Source: Maratus speciosus (taxonomy: Eukaryota; Arthropoda; Arachnida; Araneae; Salticidae). Taken from it: DNA of 64,000 nt. The position numbers and the translations under genes were made by a program. The stretch is from the NCBI GenBank assembly GCA_963932465.1, contig OZ010799.1, positions 160,452,761 to 160,516,760 on the forward strand, written 5' to 3'. Below, piece after piece: positions 33,894 through 46,053 of this stretch (position 1 is the stretch's first letter; each line of letters begins with the position of its first letter). A model generated the notes under the pieces. It searched no databases. It saw nothing but the letters and a program-made list of their open reading frames with translations, and was not told the DNA's origin.

Positions 33894-36800
33894 TTAGTCC
33901 TGATACTGAGGGAGTAATGCTAGTTTGTGCACCGGGTGTTTGAAGAATGAAGACCCGCGTTGCACAGTAACCACCCTGACGATTCCATCACTGCCTGGGT
34001 GGACCTCTGTAATACGTCCCAACGGCCAAGTTCCAGACGGTTGATTTGCGTCCATCAGTATTACTACCTGACCCACCTCTATGTTAGGCATGCCAATTTT
34101 CCAATTTGATCTTGGTTGCAGCGAGGCTAAGTACTCACTGCTCCAACGCTTGGAAAACCCAAATTCCTTGTTCTGGATCAGCTCCCATCGTTTCTTTAGA
34201 TTGGTTGTAGTGGTTGCTGATTCATCAGGTATGGAATGCAAGACATTCCCGGTAAGAAAATGTGAGGGAGTGAGAACATTTATTGAATCAGCATCATTAT
34301 CGTTTAAATGTATAAGCGGCCGCGAGTTGAGCAAGGCTTCTATCTGGACTAGTAACGTGGCTAGTTCCTCGAAAGTGAGCAATGTCTCTCCTATGACTCG
34401 CTTGACGTGATACTTTGTCGATTTTATGGCAGCCTCCCAAATCCCGCCAAAATGAGGGGCAGAAGGGGGGATGAAATGCCATTCCAGAGAGTTTTCAGCT
34501 TGATAATGTGACATAATTTCATTATCTGTAAATGAACGCCATAGTTCATAGATTTTATCCAACTTTCTGGATGCACCGACAAAATTTTTGCCATTGTCGC
34601 TATAAAGATGCCGTGGGGCGCCTCGCCTTGCACTAAAACGTCGAAAGGCGGCGATAAATGCCTCAGCTGTCATATCACTCACAGCTTCAATATTCACAGC
34701 TTTTGTAGCCAAACAAATAAACAAAGCTATATAGCCCTTAGTTGTTTTTACACCCCGACCCTTACTAAATTTAATAGATATAGGGCCTGCGTAATCAACA
34801 CCGCTGGAGAAAAACGGACGTTCTAGGGTTACTCGATGCTTTGGCAAATTCCCCATTAGTTGAGGGGTTGCAATGGACCTTTTATATCTGTAGCATTTCA
34901 AGCATCTATTGATGCATTTGTTAATGATCTTTTTTCCCCCAACTATCCAATAAGATTGTCTTATGATGTGGGATAGCAGTGAAGGCCCGGCATGCAAATG
35001 GGCAATGTGTTGTTGCTGTATTAATAACTCAGCCATTTTATGCTGTGAGGGCAAGATTAAAGGATGTTTGTGATTAAATGATAATTGTGAATTTTGTAAG
35101 CGTCCTCCCACCCGTAACAGACTCTTATCATCAATAAACGGGTGGAGGGACTGTAACGTACTTCTCTTTGGAAAAGCTTTCTGTTCTTGGATACATTTAA
35201 ATTCTTCCTGAAAGTGAGAATTCTGAATCCAACGAACAATATTCTCTTCAGCAGCTTTTGTTTATTTGTAAGTAAGATGTGGTGAAGAAATTTCTGTTTC
35301 GTTAGACTTCTAGCATTTTTTGATAAATCTTTGGCAATATGCCAAAATGCGAATAATTTTTGCGAGCGAAGAGTGCTTTTGAAACAAATTATCAAATAGA
35401 TCATTTGATGTGTGGGTGTGAAAGGAAAAAATTGGATCAGACCTTTGTTCGGCTTTGATTTGATCATCAAATTCCTCAGCATTTGAGTCGTCTTTGGGCC
35501 AATTGGATGGGTCCAAAACCAGCCAACTTGGCCCTTTCCACCACAAATCGCAACCTGGAAGACATTTTGGATCAATACTGCGTGAAGCGATATCTGCGGG
35601 GTTCTCTTTGGATGGGAGATGCCTCCAGTGCTTTGTAGGTAGAATTTCGGTAATTTGAGCTGTTCTATTCGCGACAAAAGTCTTCCATTTACGCAGATGT
35701 GCAGATAGCCAAGAAAGGACGACTTTTGAGTCCGTCCAAGCGAAAATATCGAACTTGTAACTCTTTAATGTTTCCATGACGGAACGGAACAGCTTAGATA
35801 GTAGTTGCGCACCGCAAAGCTCTAATTTTGGCACTGAAATCTGCTTGATTGGAGCAACTTTAGTTTTAGAAATTAAGAGAAAAGAGTTTGTTTTCCCCTT
35901 ATAACTTTGTCGGCAATAAATTGCGGCAGCATATGCCAATGTTGAGGCATCAGAAAAACCGTCTAATTCAAACGGGTTACCGGATGAAAGCGTGACACAT
36001 CTAGGAACAGACAATTGATTTAGTCCGTTAAAGGAAATTTGAAATTGCAGCAATTCGTCTGTAAGATGTTGCGGTATAATAGAGTCCCAGTCCCCTTTTG
36101 TAAGCCAAAGTTTCTGATAAAATACCTTTAAAGTTACAGTACAGGGCGAAATTAGACCTAGTGGGTCGAAATTCCGTGTAGACTCAGCTAAAATATGTCT
36201 CTTTGTAAGAGGTGGAGTGAGTGTTAATGCAGTTATGAAAATAAAACTATTTGATGAAGAGTTCCAGCTTAAGCCTAGAACTTTGGAGCTTCCGTTGTCA
36301 CTAGGAATGATTTCAAAATTTGATTCAGTGCTAGAAGAATCTATAAATTCATTATGAAATGCCTGTGAATTCGAATTCCAGTTCCTCAAGTGGAAACCAT
36401 GCGCGTCTAAATAATCTGTAATTTCTTTGCAAGTTTCTATTGCTTCCCTAACAGTATTCGTACCGGATAATAAGTCATCCATGTACATATCTTCTTCTAA
36501 CATGCGCGAAATGCAAGGATTTTTTGTATAATCCTGAGCGATTTGTTTTATACATCTAGTTGCCAGAAAAGATGCTGGCGCTAAACCATATGTGACAGTT
36601 TTTAGTTTGTAATTTTTTATTTCCTCATTAGGATTAGACCTCCAAACTATTTGCTGATAAATTTGATCCTCTTCGGCAACCAAAATCTGGCGGTACATTT
36701 TTTGTATGTCCGCAGAAAAGACTATTTTCGGAAATCGAAAATTAAGTAAGATTTCGAAAATGTCGCGTTGTAACTTAGGGCCTACACCCAAAATGGAATT

Positions 36801-37106
36801 CAAGGAAACACCACTTGAAGTTTTGCATGAAGCGTCAAAAACTACCCTTAATTTAGTAGTGATACTAGAAGATTTAATAACCGCATGATGAGGAAGAAAG
36901 TAGTGTTTGTTTTCATAATTATTAATGTCATTTTGTGCAACTAATTCCATGTGATCTAATTCTTCATATTCGTACATAAACTCTTTGTACTGATTTTCAA
37001 ATTCTGGTTTTACTCTAAATTTCTTTTCCATAGCAAGCAAGCGAGAAATTGCGGCAGGTTTAGAATTACCTAATTCCGATTTAGATTGAATAAAAGGTAA
37101 CCACAA
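33894..37106 (-). pseudogene. pol: BEL/Pao pol: reverse transcriptase, RNase H, integrase
   Basis: One reading frame of about 1070 codons with two in-frame stops. From the start: the conserved WLPFIQSK block, the reverse transcriptase with FSADIQKMYRQI and the catalytic YMDDLLSG (residues ~205-215), the Pao-type RNase H region with GFSDAS and AWTDSKVVLSWL (~390-480), then an H2C2 zinc segment, and a DDE integrase with VDYAGP, YSDNGKNF and GGIWEAA supplying the D, D and E. A C-terminal domain with 'GQVVILMDANQPSGTWPLGRI' lookalike follows (DUF5641-type). Stops TAG near 35322 and TAA near 35264 interrupt the RNase H-integrase linker without changing frame. Catalytic residues are otherwise kept. 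The frame does not join the protease frame without a shift near 37085-37120. Confidence 0.9.
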
Positions 37107-38290
37107 AACGACCCTCGGAAAATTGAATAATTTTCCTGAAAATGTGATTCAACAAATTGCTCTTCAGGTGACAGCATTTGAGTATTCTTATTAAATACTT
37201 CTTCTACTTCCCAAAAACGCTTTAACTCTTTATCAATATTAACTTCATAAATGTGTAAATTATGTATTGAATTTGGAGATGTATTAGAATGTGGCATTTT
37301 CCCTGATACCAGAAAGCCAAAAATTGAATTTTGAGCAATTAAATTGCTCTGCGTATCTGTTACTTGACCAGGAAGCAAAATAGAAAAGAAATAATCAGAT
37401 CCTAGAATAATGTCTATTTTACTTGGTTTCTCGAAATGTGGATCCGCTAAGTTTATATTCTTTAAATGCGAAAAGTGCTTCTCATGTATTTTTTCCGCAG
37501 GTAATGGAGCAGTTAAATCATCTAAAATAAATGCCTTAACAGACAACTTGGTGCCAGCATTATAAATTGATGTAAGATCAAACATTACGTAACCCTTAGT
37601 TACTGCGATCTTTGAATTAGACAGACCTTTTACGGGGAACCTAGCATTTTTCCTTTTAATTCCTAACATTTTCATGCAGGATTCAAAAATAAACGTAGAC
37701 TCTGATCCACAATCACACATGATTCTTAAAGTGTGCTTTTGGCCTATGCAATCATTAATATATACACTAGCAGTGGGCAAAAGTGCGAAAGATGTTTGAA
37801 CTGCATTTATGGAAGGAGAAATTTCCTTTTTATTCTCACCGGGAATCAAACCGGCCTCTGAATCAGGTTTGTTTGTGCGGCTCTGTTTATCATTAGAACG
37901 AGAAGTTGATATCGCGTTATTTTGCAGCTTATTTTCACATAAACTAGTATGATGTTTCAGCTTGCAATTGTGACAAGAATAAGAGGAATTGCATTGCCAG
38001 GTAGTGTGCTTGTCAGAAAAGCAATTACTGCATAACTTGTTTTTCTTAACAAACTGTCTCCTATCGCTCATGCTTAAGTCTTTAAATTTAACACACTTGT
38101 AAAGTGAGTGATTAAATTTACATAGTAAACATTTGCTAATGGCACTGGAAAAAGATCTATTGACGTTATACTGTTTCTCTTGTTTATGCGAACCTTCATT
38201 TTCACTTTTATACAAATCTAAAGATGAACATCTATCATTTATAAACTGGATAAATTGATCAAAAGACGGAAAGTCTTCGCTTGAGGTCAA
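37070..38290 (-). pseudogene. BEL/Pao zinc-knuckle and aspartic protease region
   Basis: 406 codons. Early Cys-rich knuckles (CLLCKFNHSLYKC, then CSNCFSDKHTTWQC, CHNCKLKHHTSLC) correspond to the nucleocapsid part. They are followed by a retropepsin-like domain with IMCDCGSESTFI, where the usual D-S/T-G is D-C-G, and by DIILGSDYFF, the matching flap and helix segment of the DUF1758 protease family. The frame ends shortly after the HFQENYSIFRG block, where it should pass into pol; a 1-2 base shift there separates the two. The start codon is not real: the frame continues the gag product after a shift near 38325. Confidence 0.85.
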
Positions 38291-38318
38291 TTTTGCCCAT
38301 TCCTCCCTTGTTTTAGAA

Positions 38319-39114
38319 TCAACCTTTTGTAATAAAATATGAATTAGCCATTAAGTCACGGCCAGATGCCTTTTCATCGATTGATTTAAGGCCTCTAATT
38401 ACTTCATCTGATACATCTGATAAACAGCGTAAGCTAAATGCATTCACTTGAGTGATGGGGGGAATGTCCAAGAATGATTTAACTAAAGTGGAAACAATTT
38501 GTTTTTTCTTATCATATCTCGACAGCAATTTTTCCCACGCTTCTGAATAACTGTTATCAGAAATAGGTATGTGTTTTATTATAGAGGCTGGCTCTTCCCC
38601 TAGTAACCCTCTTAAATACTGAAACTTCTGTATATTAGTTATGCTGTCGTTATTATGAACTAATGATAAATATAAATCTTTAAATGACAGCCAGTGTTTA
38701 AAATCACCATTAAATTGCTCTATATTGAGCCTAGACAAATTGAAATTGTTAGAAATAGTAGAACTAACAACTGGAATCTGATCATTTATCAATTGAGATT
38801 GTGTATGCACATTTACGGTAACTTTTTCAAGTTCCGTTTGTTGCAGTTTGGCTTTGGTTTCATAATATTTTTTTTTCAAATTCCTCAATTTCAGATGCTT
38901 CAGCTGGTAATTGAGCATCATATTTATCAAAGTCAGCGCAAACTGTATCTAATTTTTCTAATTTATTGTACAAATCATTCTTTTGAAACGTTTTCTCAGA
39001 GTTAATGAAGTTGTTTATCCTTGTTAGAGCAGATTTAGCTCTGCCACGTAAATTTATAGCTGCTTTTTCCAATTCTTCAGCAGCCTTTTTTGCGGCTTCC
39101 AAATCGGTACTCAT
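38319..39114 (-). pseudogene. gag: BEL/Pao gag
   Basis: Begins at MSTDLEAAKKAAEELEKAA (39114) with a Lys/Glu-rich coiled-coil-like N-terminus. The frame shifts in an A9 run near 38866-38875 and continues as the DUF1759-type gag core, recognisable by FNGDFKHWLSFKDLYLSLVH, KFQYLRGLLGEEPASIIKHI and YSEAWEKLLSRYDKK. A second shift near 38325 moves the end of gag into the zinc-knuckle frame. The order, coiled coil then DUF1759 then knuckles, is standard for BEL/Pao elements. Confidence 0.85.
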
Positions 39115-39329
39115 TATTCAAATAATGAGGTGAATAGCGTGAAAAACAAAAGTCAAACCGATAATAATAATAAGATACAATGTACTTATCTGTAATAAAC
39201 GTGATGCGAGGTGCTCCGTCGTCTGTTGCAATTCCACATAAGACTGGTGAAAACTTAATTTAGAAAACTGAAGTAAGATGTGATGAGCGTACACACACTT
39301 AATCCAAGCTTGAAAAAAGTATCCAAGAT

Positions 39330-39346
39330 AACGCCGCGTGCCTCCA
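39330..39346 (-). other. Candidate primer-binding site
   Basis: On the minus strand TGGAGGCACGC begins eight bases inside the 5' LTR border. TGG pairs with the CCA end of tRNA. The matching tRNA was not identified. Confidence 0.45.
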
Positions 39347-39354
39347 GCATTTAA

Positions 39355-40000
39355 TGTTCGATGAATTGTATATGTTGTGTCAATAGTTAATAAATACACT
39401 AGAGATTAAAATAAAATTATATTGAAACAAATATATTGACATCTTCCTGAGGGTACAGACATGCGGTTTGTTAATTTTAAGAAAAGCCAGGCTTTGTGGA
39501 TGCCGGGTTGCGTTGATTAAATGTCACAGCTAAAGATGAGCTGATGCGTTCAGTCTGAAGGTTGCACTTCAACTGCTCTTCAAATGTAGAATCACTGAAA
39601 CCAGGAAGTGTCCTTGACCAATACATATAAATCACAATAATTAATTTTAAACAACTGAGAAAAATGTCTAAATAGAAAAGTACCTTGATATGATAAACAA
39701 AGTTATTTCAATAAGAAATGAAAGGTAATGTTTATAACACCATTTCAGATGATTCATAGTTTGAAAATTGCTAATTGCTAAAGGATCATATTTCACAATA
39801 ATGATGAATTTATGAGATTGTTTGTCTTGCGTATATATTTCTATATACTTCTATTGCAACAGGAAATGAAATGTTGATTTATGATGGATAAATGTTTTAG
39901 GTTATTAATTCAAGAAATATCAATAAGGGTTTTCTTAAATAACAGTCATAGCAATAAATAACTCTAAAGTGATTTTAGTTGAAAATGTGTTCACTGAACA
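39355..40000 (-). repeat. BEL/Pao 5' LTR
   Basis: 646 bp, TG...CA ends on the minus strand. It is uninterrupted and about 96-97% identical to the two halves of the 3' LTR, with one small indel near 39720 (AAATGAAAGGTAATG against AAATG). Confidence 0.9.
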
Positions 40001-40560
40001 AGTAGCACTACAGTAGTATAATAGTAGTCTTGTGATACTACTCTAGTAATAATGGTAGTATAATAGAAGAATTTTCTATTATTTTAGTTTTACACAACTT
40101 TCAAAAACGTGGAAAAAACGCCAAAACAGGAACTAAGATGAGAAGTTGATTGTCCAATGATCGAAAACGACTTCAAATTAAACTTCGCAATTCATTTATC
40201 TTTCATAGAAAAGAAGAAAAATTAATTTAATTCTGATATTTTTACGTAACTTTCAAAAATGGAAGGGCTGCTCAAAAGAACAATTAATAAATTCAAGTGA
40301 TTAATATAATGATAGAAAAGGAGCTTAAATTAATTTCCACGATGCATTTATCTTTCGCAGAAAAAAAGAATGAATTCAATTATTTTTACACATCTTTCAA
40401 AAAGGAAAAGGTCATGAAAAGGAGGAACCAAGAAACTGAGTTTATTAATGAAATGATCGGAAATTAGTTCAAATTAAATTCCGCAACCCAGTTATCTGAA
40501 ATTTTTTGGAAAGAACAGAAAAAAAGAAATGTCTGCATTAATGTAATGTATTTTATGTTT
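40001..40560. repeat. Satellite array, continuation after BEL
   Basis: Resumes the trinucleotide block exactly where it was cut at 29109 and continues with monomers nearly identical to 28345-28740 (landmarks ACGTGGAAAAAACGCCAAAACAG and GAAGGGCTGCTCAAAAG). Confidence 0.85.
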
Positions 40561-42105
40561 AAACCTTTCTGAAATATGATTTCCATATCGAAATAAGATA
40601 AGTAAAATATATATTTATCAGGAATAAAAACTTTAATGAATAATAATATAAGAAAAGGGTTGAACGATGTTTTGAGGACAACAATTTAAAATTTGAAAAT
40701 TAATAAAAAATGGGTAAAGTTAGGTCTTTTTTTCACACCAATAATTGTCAAGAAATGTAAATGCTTGATAAATCGCATTTTATATTGTCTTTTTTTGTCC
40801 ATTTCAAAGAAATGAGGTTACAAAATTTGGCTATATGTACATATACAGGGTAATTCAAAAGTATATCTGGCATTAATGGAAGGTAAATTAAGTGTACCAA
40901 ACAGAAGAAATAATAAAAAAAACCCACAAAAACGATAAATCAAAATTCCCTTATATAACACACTTAATTTTCAAGAACTTTAAACGATAATGATGATTAC
41001 TGTAACGATAGTTTTGGAGATTTTTATTTTACTTTATAAAACATTTGATGATATTTTTTATATGCCACTTGTAGTACTATAACGTAATTCGTCAGTAGTA
41101 CCATTCGTACTGTAAGTTGCATTTTTGGCTAAATAAGTCATTTAAGTCTAAATAAACATCCTATGTTGATATGTGATTTTATTTATGTTGTCTTTATTTG
41201 TATTTTATTTTTGCCAGAATTTTTACAATCAAAATATATATTTTTTGTCAAAAAATAAAATGAAGAAACACTCCAGAAATCTAAAAATTTATTTTACAAA
41301 CTTTAAAACGGAAAAAGTTTATTTATGGAATGATCGAACATGCGTAAATAATGAAACATAGACGAGATTTAGAAGAAATCAAATTAAATTTTTCAATCCA
41401 ATTATCTGAAAGTTTTCCTAAATGAGAGAGAAAAAAAAAATCATTTGCATTAATGAAATCTACTTTAGATTTTAACCCTATCTAAAATTATTAAAGAAAT
41501 GAAAGAAAAATAAATGTCTATCACGTAATGATTTAATCATTATTGAATAATGGCGGAGTAAAAAGCTTGAGTGATCTTTGATGATTTTAGTACAATAACC
41601 TTAGAACCTGATAAAAGAAAAGAGGAAAAAAAAAAGAGTCTCAAGTTTTCTCCATCTATAATGTTCATGAAATTGAGAGGAAATATAGAACGTTTTCCAA
41701 AAGATATAGCCGGAACCATGAGGGTGATAATACTCCCCAAGACAAACTTAAAAAACTAATAATAATCATATTTACTCGTATGTAACGCATCGCGGACAAA
41801 ATTCTTAATATGGAAACTTGAAAAAAATCATATTCTGCTGTTGCATTGTACACTAGTAAAACTAATCCAGTCCATTCGTAAAAGCAACCCTGTTTCAATC
41901 TTTTAGCAGAATATAGTATTGTTTGCTCTGTGTTATTTTTTTAATTTTTATGCGTTTTTACGAGTTTTTCGATAAATTTTTATCTTTTCAATAACAATGA
42001 AGATAAAAACAAATTTTTCAACTTTCTCTCCTAAAATAAAATATAATTTACATTATGAAACTAAGTTATCAGAATACTAAAAATATCTGAGAAACATCTT
42101 ATTCT
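40561..42105. other. AT-rich DNA with one satellite monomer
   Basis: A diverged monomer of the satellite family lies at about 41270-41460 (AATGATCGAACATGCG, CAATCCAATTATCTGAAAG). The remaining open frames at 41173-41898 are AT-rich noise. Confidence 0.45.
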
Positions 42106-42187
42106 AGGAGCGAACATCGAACAAACGGTCCCTTCAGAGAATCTGAAATCCTCTTTCTGGCGCCTTAGACCACTCGGCCATCTCAAC
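42106..42187 (-). tRNA. tRNA-Leu-like pseudogene or SINE head
   Basis: On the minus strand the 5' half GTTGAGATGGCCGAGTGGTC and TAAGGCGCCAGA match a class II tRNA-Leu acceptor and D arm (A box intact). The anticodon arm is disrupted: it does not form a normal 5-bp stem. A B-box-like TGTTCGATG follows but the T stem does not pair, and no matching 3' acceptor strand was found. It is a degenerate tRNA or the head of a tRNA-derived SINE. Confidence 0.45.
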
Positions 42188-42210
42188 TTTCTCAATGTCC
42201 CTCTAAAATG

Positions 42211-42231
42211 AAACCAGTTTAAAACTGGTTT
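42211..42231. other. 21-bp perfect palindrome
   Basis: AAACCAGTTT-A-AAACTGGTTT: two 10-base inverted arms around one base, just upstream of the tRNA-like sequence. Confidence 0.6.
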
Positions 42232-42239
42232 CCTACTTC

Positions 42240-45190
42240 GTTAGCAACCTATAATCCTCATTGCGAATTCTTAGATCAACCGAAATCGGTCTTAAAATAT
42301 CCGCTTTCCGTTTTAAATATATGGGTGATAGTGATATTGTAAAGAGAAACAAAATCATTACTTTCTTTCTCTGAAATGTTATTACTAACAGAAGCTATTA
42401 CATGGCCACCAACGCCTCCGTCTAACCCTTTCCGGCGCGGAGTAATTCTGTTCGTAAAAAGGTGAAACTATTGACTGTCACCAGAATTTAGAAACGAAAT
42501 GGGAAGAGTTCCATATCCTGTTCCGATTGTCGAAGTAATCCAACATGGCGCCAAAAGGCTATTTTAGTACCTTACCAAATTTTTCAAGATGGCGGAAAAA
42601 TATGGTTTTTAAATATTTATAAACATTGAATCAAAATTGAATTGTGAAATGAATTGAACATCATTGAATGAAAGTTATATATGTCACATGTTGAAAAAAT
42701 ATGTATGATGTTCATATAAATATGTATTACTTTTATATATACTTTTCTGTTATACGGACATCATCGTCGCCAAGCGTAATAGTTGGCGCAAAATGAATAT
42801 CACTTGAATTGAAACATTTGAAAAATAAAAGAAAAGCATTGTTGGTAGTAAAGTGAGCATTTCAAAATTACAACATTTGAAAATTACAGACTTTTATGAA
42901 CTATTTTATTAAATCACAAATATATACTTAAAATAAGTGAACAAATAACTGTTATACAATAAAGTAATAAAATAAAAAAAATAATAAAAGCATTAAAATA
43001 GTAAAATAAATAAAGTAATAAATGAAAAATTCTTTTCACGATCAGGGTTGAAATAATTGGCGCATTAGCATACATTTTGACATGGTGCCCACATAACGTA
43101 AAAGTACCTTTGTACGTAGTATAGTATATTATACTAATATTAGATATGTAATTATATATAGAGATATCTACTTATAATAAAATCTGAGTACAGGAAACTG
43201 TCGGTAACCATGCCGGTACGAACCACTCTGGTCTGCGAATCAACCGCAGCTAAACGCCATGTTAGGCTTAATGAAAAACATATCCTAACATATGACAGGT
43301 AAATGATAATTTTTTGTACTTGAAATCATGTTTGTTCAGCATATTTTCACATAAAACATGTGTATCACATCTATTTATAATGTATTAAGTTCTAAATTAA
43401 AATTAAGCTATTATTAACATAGAAATCAGATCTAAACAAACGATACTGTTGCCATTCAGATTCAAATTCCAGCAAATCTACAAATAAATGAATGACTCTT
43501 TGAACACTTCATTAAAAAAATACAGGTTAACGCCAATGCTGGTCCTAAAATAATTGTAAAAGTATATTAAAACCTTTAAATATTTTAACTTTGTTTAACA
43601 CCTTCAAAAACTATCGCCATCTGGTGGAGAAAAGATATAAATTTCGCTGTAGGAAGGTCCATGGAAGCACATTGCGTTACATGTATTTTTAATTTATTCA
43701 ACATGATTATTCTTTTGCACAATTTCAGATTTCCTGTGACATTTGTTTTCTGTCTTATATGACAAAGTAAAAATTATCCAAATTCGAATATCTAAAACAT
43801 CCAAATACATTTACAATAAATAATTATTTCAATGGCATTGTAGCTTTATTTAAAGGGAAATTTAAAAAAAACAATTTTTTCTATACCGAAGGCTACGAAC
43901 AGCGCCTCTGCATGCCGTTTTAATCCCCAATAAATTAGGAGCTTATGTTTCTTGCTAATTCTTTTGGCGTCAACTTTCTGTTGTAATCGTACTTTTTTTT
44001 CTACTATGCACACTTGAAGACATTGCAAATAAAATGAATATTTCTTATATGTACAACATATTTTAATTATCTTGCACATAAAAGTTTGAATTTTAACATA
44101 GTTTGTAGCGGAAAAAAAAGTCACGCTAAACAACAAATTTTTAATGTAAAGGGAACCTAAACAAGCATTTTCGTGATAGAATGTGTAACTGGAAATGGCG
44201 CGTTTAAGAGTTGGTGACTAAATTGTAGTTTACATAATTTCTTTGTTCTAATCACAAAAAATCAAAGGATAATACTTTTTGATTAATATCCCTTTTTTTT
44301 AAGTCAGAAAAATATTTTTTTTAACTATTGTTTTGAAGATTTATCATTCACTTTCTGTCATTTTTGACGGGGATTATATACTAGTAGATATATAAATACA
44401 TAATATATATCTAAATACATAGTATATACATAAATACTATACTATATAATTTTATATGTCATATTTTATATATTTATTATATAGGTAAAATTAAAACATA
44501 TTATATTATGCGCGTTAATGTTATATGCATCTTAAAACATACTAAAAAAAGTACAAAAAATATATCAACATAATATTACACCTACAGCAAAATAATGCTT
44601 AAAAAACCGAAAAGTTATGAATTTTTCCAAAAATATATGCTAAAGGCCAAAAATTACAAAAAAAATACATAAAATGTCCATTCCTCTAGTAAAAAAGCAA
44701 CCCCAAAGGCTGAAGATCGGACAATCACATCGAATATTTATTGAAGATCAGACAACCACATCGAAACATTTACTGAAGATCGGACAATCGTATCGAAGCA
44801 TTTATCGCCAAAAAAAACTGGAACAGGATATGGAACTCGTCCCAACGAATTCATTAGAAAATAAAAACTTGCTTATTTAACAGTACTTTATAAAAGGAAA
44901 AATTTAATTAAATATTATTGATGCCAATACTCTTAAAATTAGGAGTCCTTTTTGTGGACACCGCCCGCTAAAGGGTTAAAACAAAGCTGGGCGCTCGATA
45001 ATTTGGAATGTAGCTGATGTCGTTGTCGCTAGCTAAATTACAGTGTACTTCAAGTACCTATCGTGTAGTACGCCCGTTGAACACATTGAAAAGTTGGTTT
45101 GAAATTGTATTTAACTATTTTTCATTATTATTAAAAACCAGTAGAATCGTGCGAGGCCTGCGCACTGCAATCTTTGAGTTTATATTAAAA
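42240..45190. other. AT-rich non-coding DNA
   Basis: A three-copy tandem repeat of about 32 bp (GAAGATCGGACAATCACATC) lies at 44711-44806. A slightly GC-richer stretch at 42400-42560 shows no coding. Other open frames (43846-44136, 44674-44880) have no family features. Confidence 0.45.
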
Positions 45191-45820
45191 TACAGTCAAA
45201 CCCCGATTTAGTGCCATCGCGAAATAGCGCCAATTCCGTTTAATCGCCAATTGTGTCTATGAACAAATCTGCCAAATAGGAATTTCAATGTAATGCGTCC
45301 GTCAAAGCGCCAACTCGATATATCGCCAAAAACATTGCCTTTTCCTGCATCTAGATGTTTTCAAGATCAATTCAAACTTTATTAAATAGAAAAGAATTCG
45401 TATTGTTCTCAACACCTGATCCAGATGCACCTTCCACCCAATCTGCCTGTCATTCGGAGAAGAAAAATACCTCGCACTGAGCTGCCGAGCAAGTGAAAGT
45501 TCCGATTCCGACTGGCGAGTCACGTGACTCCATGCGCTTCTGGAGCGGGGGTAGGGAACAAAGCGTGGCACGTCATTGGCCGAAAGAGTCTCTCCTCTCT
45601 GAGGTGAGAACAATGCAGAAAAGAATTTCTCCCTCCAGTGGTCGGGAATTCTAAAAAAAAGGAATAGATGAAAGTCTGCCTGCAGTTTATGCTGATTTAT
45701 AGAAAAAAACGGCGTGCAATGCAAAATCTCTCATTCGAAGTTTGGGTCGGACGTTGATTGCAACATCGAAGAATTCACCAGCTAAATATGTAAAATATTC
45801 TGTCTCTTTACTTCAACCCA

Positions 45821-46053
45821 TTATGGCGAAAAGATCAGTTTTATGAATTCCGAAAAAGCGGGAAATTTGTTAATATAAAGAAAGAAATGTGAATGCATTG
45901 CAGCAACACATCTCCCATCACTTTTCTACACTCTGGAAAAAACCTGTTAGCAGGCACTGCATCGGAGACATGAATACAGAAAAATGGATTAACACCAACG
46001 ATCTGCAGTCGAATGTAAAAAGACTGAAATCAGCGAAACATGAAGACTTAGAG
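45821..46053 (+). pseudogene. Tigger transposase N-terminal (CENP-B-like HTH) remnant
   Basis: The probable start ATGGCGAAAAGATCAGTT (near 45821) is followed by a stop and a frameshift. The end, ASN-type 'NVKRLKSAKHEDLE', is the typical link between the two CENP-B/Tigger helix-turn-helix domains. The frame is cut at 46054 by the hAT, and the words DALRIL that complete this motif resume at 48690. Confidence 0.65.

Larger units (their letters stand above)
29110..40000 (-). mobile_element. BEL/Pao LTR retrotransposon (with nested foldback)
   Basis: A complete but dead element on the minus strand. The two LTRs begin TGTTC and end GAACA, and AGTAG lies on both sides (29105-29109 and 40001-40005), the 5-bp duplication usual for BEL/Pao. 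From the 5' LTR (right) to the 3' LTR (left): primer-binding candidate, gag, protease, reverse transcriptase/RNase H, integrase, polypurine tract. About 4.1 kb of the span is a foldback element in the 3' LTR. Without it the element is about 6.8 kb. It has at least three frameshifts and two in-frame stops, and the LTRs differ by a few percent. Confidence 0.9.

Noticed and set aside
34081..34826. Plus-strand frames within the integrase region
   Set aside because: Shadows of the BEL pol frame on the other strand.
35057..35677. 206-codon minus-strand frame overlapping BEL pol
   Set aside because: It is in a different frame from pol; the real pol frame continues through two in-frame stops in this stretch.
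42106..42187. Functional tRNA (including a possible TCA anticodon in an alternative fold)
   Set aside because: The T arm and acceptor 3' strand do not pair, and the anticodon arm only folds in a non-standard way.
45302..45724. 140-codon minus-strand frame
   Set aside because: Antisense of the GC-richer Tigger leader, inside the element borders and without family features.
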